From Streptomyces camelliae (lineage in GTDB: Bacteria > Actinomycetota > Actinomycetes > Streptomycetales > Streptomycetaceae): 64,000 bases of DNA. The first letter of the stretch is position 1. Every line of letters starts with the position of its first letter. The DNA is taken from the NCBI RefSeq assembly GCF_027625935.1, contig NZ_CP115300.1:8742001-8806000 (forward strand). Direction: 5' to 3'. The notes beneath the pieces were generated by a model that was not told the DNA's origin, did no database searches, and saw only the letters and a program-made list of their open reading frames with translations. Shown here one piece after another: positions 61,660-64,000 of this stretch. The position numbers were made by a program, and so were the translations under genes.

Positions 61660-63684
61660 TCACCGCGGCGGGTCGTGTGTGCCCGGCTCGCGGCGATCAG
61701 GGCTCGGCGAGGCGTCGACGGCGAGGGCATCACCTGCCCCGTCAGCCCGGTCACGTTCCCGGCACAGGACGTCGAGGACGACGGAGCCGTCGACGGTCTC
61801 GTGGGCGACCAGTTGTCCGGCCAGGTCGTCCAGGGCGGTCCGGTGGTCGCGCAGCAGCGCGGTCGCGCGTTCCTCGGCCTGGCGGAGCAGACGAGCGACC
61901 TCCTCGTCGACGATGCGCTGGGTCTGCTCCGAGTACGGCGGCCGGCCCGGCTCGTCGGCCGTCTCACCGAGGAAGTGCGGATGGGCCGAGGCGTAGCCGA
62001 TCGGGCCGAGTGCCGAGGAGAGGCCGAACTCGCGGACCATGCGAGTGGCGATCTGGGTGGCTCCGGCCAGGTCGTTGGCGGCTCCCGTCGATCCCTCGCC
62101 GAAGGCCACGAGTTCGGCCGCCCGCCCGCCCAGGCGCACCGCCAGAAGGTCGGTCAGATAACTCTCGCTGTACAAGTGACGTTCTGCTTCCGGGAGTTGC
62201 TCGGTGACTCCCAGGGTGACGCCGGCGGGCAGGATGGTCACCTTGGCCACCGGGTCGGCGTGCTCGCACAGTGCCGCGACCAGGGCGTGACCCGACTCGT
62301 GGACCGCGACCGAGCGGCGCTCCTCGGGCAGCAGCGCGTTGGAGGACTCCCGGCGTCCCAGCAGCACACGATCGCGGGCGGCGTCCAGGTCGTGCGGTTC
62401 GATCCGGGTGCGGTCGTTCCGTACGGCGTTGATGGCGCCCTCGTTGACCAGGTTGGCGAGATCCGCGCCGGAGAACCCCGGGGTGGCACGCGCCACCGCG
62501 TCCAGATCGACCTCCGGGGCCAGGGTCTTGTCCCGGGTGTGAACGGCGAGGATCGATGCCCGCTCGGCCTGGTTGGGCAGCGGCACGGTGACCTGCCGGT
62601 CGAACCGCCCGGGACGCAGCAGGGCCGGGTCGAGGCTCTCGGGACGGTTGGTGGCGGCGAGGACGACGATGCCGCTGGACTGGTCGAAGCCGTCCATCTC
62701 GGACAGCAGCTGGTTCAGGGTCTGCTCGCGCTCGTCGTTGCCGCCCAGCCGGGTCCCGCCGCCGCGACGCGAACCGAGCGCGTCGATCTCGTCGATGAAC
62801 ACGATCGACGGAGCGCGTTTGCGCGCTTCGCCGAACAGGTCGCGCACCCGGGAGGCGCCGACCCCGACGAACATCTCCACGAACGCGGAGCCGGTCACCG
62901 ACAGGAACGGCACGTCCGCCTCGCCGGCGACCGCCCGCGCGAAGAGCGTCTTGCCGGTCCCGGGCGGCCCCACCATGATCACGCCACGGGGGCCCTTGGC
63001 CCCGGCGGCGGTGTACCGGGCGGGATTGCGCAGGAAGTCGACGACCTCGCTGATCTCCTGCTTGACCCCGTCGTACCCGGCGATGTCGTCGAAGCCGGTG
63101 GTGGGCCGCTCCGCCTCGATGATCTTCGCGCGTGAGCGCCCGATGGCGCTCAGCCCGCCGGTCACCGACCCCGCGGCGCGGCGTCCCATCCACACGAGGA
63201 AGCCGGCCAGCAGCAGGAACGGCAGGAACGCGACGAGCACGGACAGCCATGGCGAGCCGCCGCTGCCGCTCTGCCGGGCGGTGATCCGCACATGGTGCGA
63301 GGTCAGCTGCTGCTGGAGCTGGGCGCCGGTGCCCAGCGCGGTGGGGATCTGGGTGGTGAACTTCGTGCCGTTCTTCAGGGTGCCGCTGACCGCGCCCTTG
63401 TCGCTGATGTCGACCATCTGCACCTGGCTGGCGCCCACCTTGCCGACGAAGTCGCTGTACGAGAGCGCGGTGGCGTGCGTTCCGGACCGCGCGCGCGAGA
63501 GCAGCAGGACCATGACCAGCGTCATCAGGACCCACCAGAACATCCACCGCCCGCCGAGCGGCTGCGGCGGCCGGGACGGAGGGGTGGGCGGTTCGCGCGG
63601 CGGCCCGGACCGGGCGGGCGGCGTCAGATGCCGGTGCGGCATCCGCACTCGTGTGATCACCGATCCCACGCCCTTCGACGACAT
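61660..63684 (-). CDS. ftsH: ATP-dependent zinc metalloprotease FtsH
   Basis: A 674-residue membrane AAA protease; ATG 63684 is my choice of several. Two helices (about residues 45-62 and 148-168) flank an extracytoplasmic domain. The AAA module has Walker A GPPGTGKT, Walker B IVFIDEIDALGS and the arginine-finger region RPESLDPALLRPGRFDRQ. The protease domain has HESGH (zinc, catalytic Glu) and later DLAGATQIATRMVREFG. It degrades misfolded membrane and regulatory proteins. Streptomyces usually has another FtsH elsewhere, so this may be an accessory, stress-linked copy (inference). Confidence 0.94.
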   Translation of the reverse strand: MSSKGVGSVITRVRMPHRHLTPPARSGPPREPPTPPSRPPQPLGGRWMFWWVLMTLVMVLLLSRARSGTHATALSYSDFVGKVGASQVQMVDISDKGAVSGTLKNGTKFTTQIPTALGTGAQLQQQLTSHHVRITARQSGSGGSPWLSVLVAFLPFLLLAGFLVWMGRRAAGSVTGGLSAIGRSRAKIIEAERPTTGFDDIAGYDGVKQEISEVVDFLRNPARYTAAGAKGPRGVIMVGPPGTGKTLFARAVAGEADVPFLSVTGSAFVEMFVGVGASRVRDLFGEARKRAPSIVFIDEIDALGSRRGGGTRLGGNDEREQTLNQLLSEMDGFDQSSGIVVLAATNRPESLDPALLRPGRFDRQVTVPLPNQAERASILAVHTRDKTLAPEVDLDAVARATPGFSGADLANLVNEGAINAVRNDRTRIEPHDLDAARDRVLLGRRESSNALLPEERRSVAVHESGHALVAALCEHADPVAKVTILPAGVTLGVTEQLPEAERHLYSESYLTDLLAVRLGGRAAELVAFGEGSTGAANDLAGATQIATRMVREFGLSSALGPIGYASAHPHFLGETADEPGRPPYSEQTQRIVDEEVARLLRQAEERATALLRDHRTALDDLAGQLVAHETVDGSVVLDVLCRERDRADGAGDALAVDASPSPDRREPGTHDPPR

Positions 63685-63831
63685 CGATCCCCATCCACCA
63701 GCCTCCACCCTGCCGTCCCCGGACGGCAGGGGTCGAACGGCCCTGATGAGGCGCACCCCGGACCCGCACGGACCCGCACGGACCCGCACGGGCCGGCTCG
63801 GCCCGGCCGGTGCGCTGTCCTCCCGCCCCGG

Positions 63832-64000
63832 TCACACGAGCCCCGCCCCCAGTGGACGACCGGCCGCCCCCGGCAGTACGTACCCCACCGCCGAACCCCG
63901 GTGCTCGATGAAACGGCTCAACTCGTCACGCTCGGCGAGCCGTTGCTGGACCCGGACGAAGAGAGCGGGGTCGCGCATGTAAGCGAGGAAAAGCAGGCCG
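63832..64000 (-). CDS. Dyp-type peroxidase, C-terminal end (partial)
   Basis: The minus-strand frame entering from the window edge reads GLLFLAYMRDPALFVRVQQR, LAERDELSRFIEHRGSAVGY and VLPGAAGRPLG before a stop at 63832-63834. GLLF and the closing region 'ELxxFIxHxGSA' are hallmarks of the C-terminus of dye-decolourising (EfeB-like) heme peroxidases. The heme-ligand His and the distal Asp/Arg lie outside the window. It is in the same direction as ftsH. Confidence 0.75.
   Translation of the reverse strand, partial: GLLFLAYMRDPALFVRVQQRLAERDELSRFIEHRGSAVGYVLPGAAGRPLGAGLV

Overview
The window comes from a high-GC actinomycete, almost certainly Streptomyces or a close relative. The signs are extreme third-position GC, frequent GTG starts behind GGAGG-type ribosome sites, ATGA/GTGA start-stop overlaps, and gene families typical of that genus. 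It looks like an accessory chromosomal region, dominated by a hypoxia/dormancy gene island of the DosR (DevR) type and rich in decaying genes.

Layout. 1-3.8 kb holds ordinary small genes: the end of a metallo-beta-lactamase-fold hydrolase, an ArsR-type regulator, a CatB-like acetyltransferase and two hypotheticals. 3.8-8.4 kb is a graveyard. It contains a DUF5954-like gene broken by a heptanucleotide tandem array, then a mosaic relic of polyketide tailoring genes (two FAD monooxygenases flanking half a glycosyltransferase), all frameshifted. 8.5-14 kb has a class A penicillin-binding protein, a zinc alcohol dehydrogenase and an internally deleted GH65 phosphorylase.

14-47.7 kb is the stress island. 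It has eight universal stress proteins (seven tandem-domain, one single-domain) and six CBS-domain proteins, three of them CBS-BON and one a site-2 protease with CBS domains. It also has three pyridoxamine-5'-phosphate-oxidase-like proteins, two paralogous MDR alcohol dehydrogenases, an acyl-CoA/ACP ligase with an acyl carrier protein, and a nitroreductase. The rest includes nicotinate phosphoribosyltransferase, Hsp20, an epoxide hydrolase, pyruvate phosphate dikinase, a DevR-like response regulator and a DevS-like kinase that keeps the heme-ligand residues. Many promoters carry a palindrome of form GGGCC-N4-GGCCC, usually 60-110 bp before a start codon. It has the same 5-4-5 geometry as the mycobacterial DosR box, so I infer a DevR-type regulon. 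Inside the island lie remnants of a Pat-like acyl-CoA synthetase, an Rv1733c-family membrane protein and a SulP permease.

47.6-54.8 kb (minus strand) is a six-gene overlapping operon for a complex I/group 4 hydrogenase-like membrane complex. Its large subunit lacks all four NiFe cysteines and there is no ferredoxin-type (HyfH/NuoI) subunit. 54.9-60 kb holds an ArsR regulator, PhnA, an anti-sigma-type ATPase, an intact SulP-STAS transporter, two small membrane proteins and a PP2C phosphatase. 60.1-64 kb contains a single-frame fusion of the diaphorase subunit of an NAD-dependent formate dehydrogenase to the C-terminus of its catalytic subunit (a deletion scar), an FtsH protease and the end of a Dyp-type peroxidase.

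Taken together, the intact genes suggest survival under low oxygen or energy limitation: sensing (DevS/DevR), nucleotide binding (USP, CBS), pyrophosphate-linked carbon metabolism (PPDK), redox disposal (alcohol dehydrogenases, nitroreductase) and protein quality control (Hsp20, FtsH). The broken genes suggest that formate oxidation and some carbohydrate and acyl-CoA functions have been lost.
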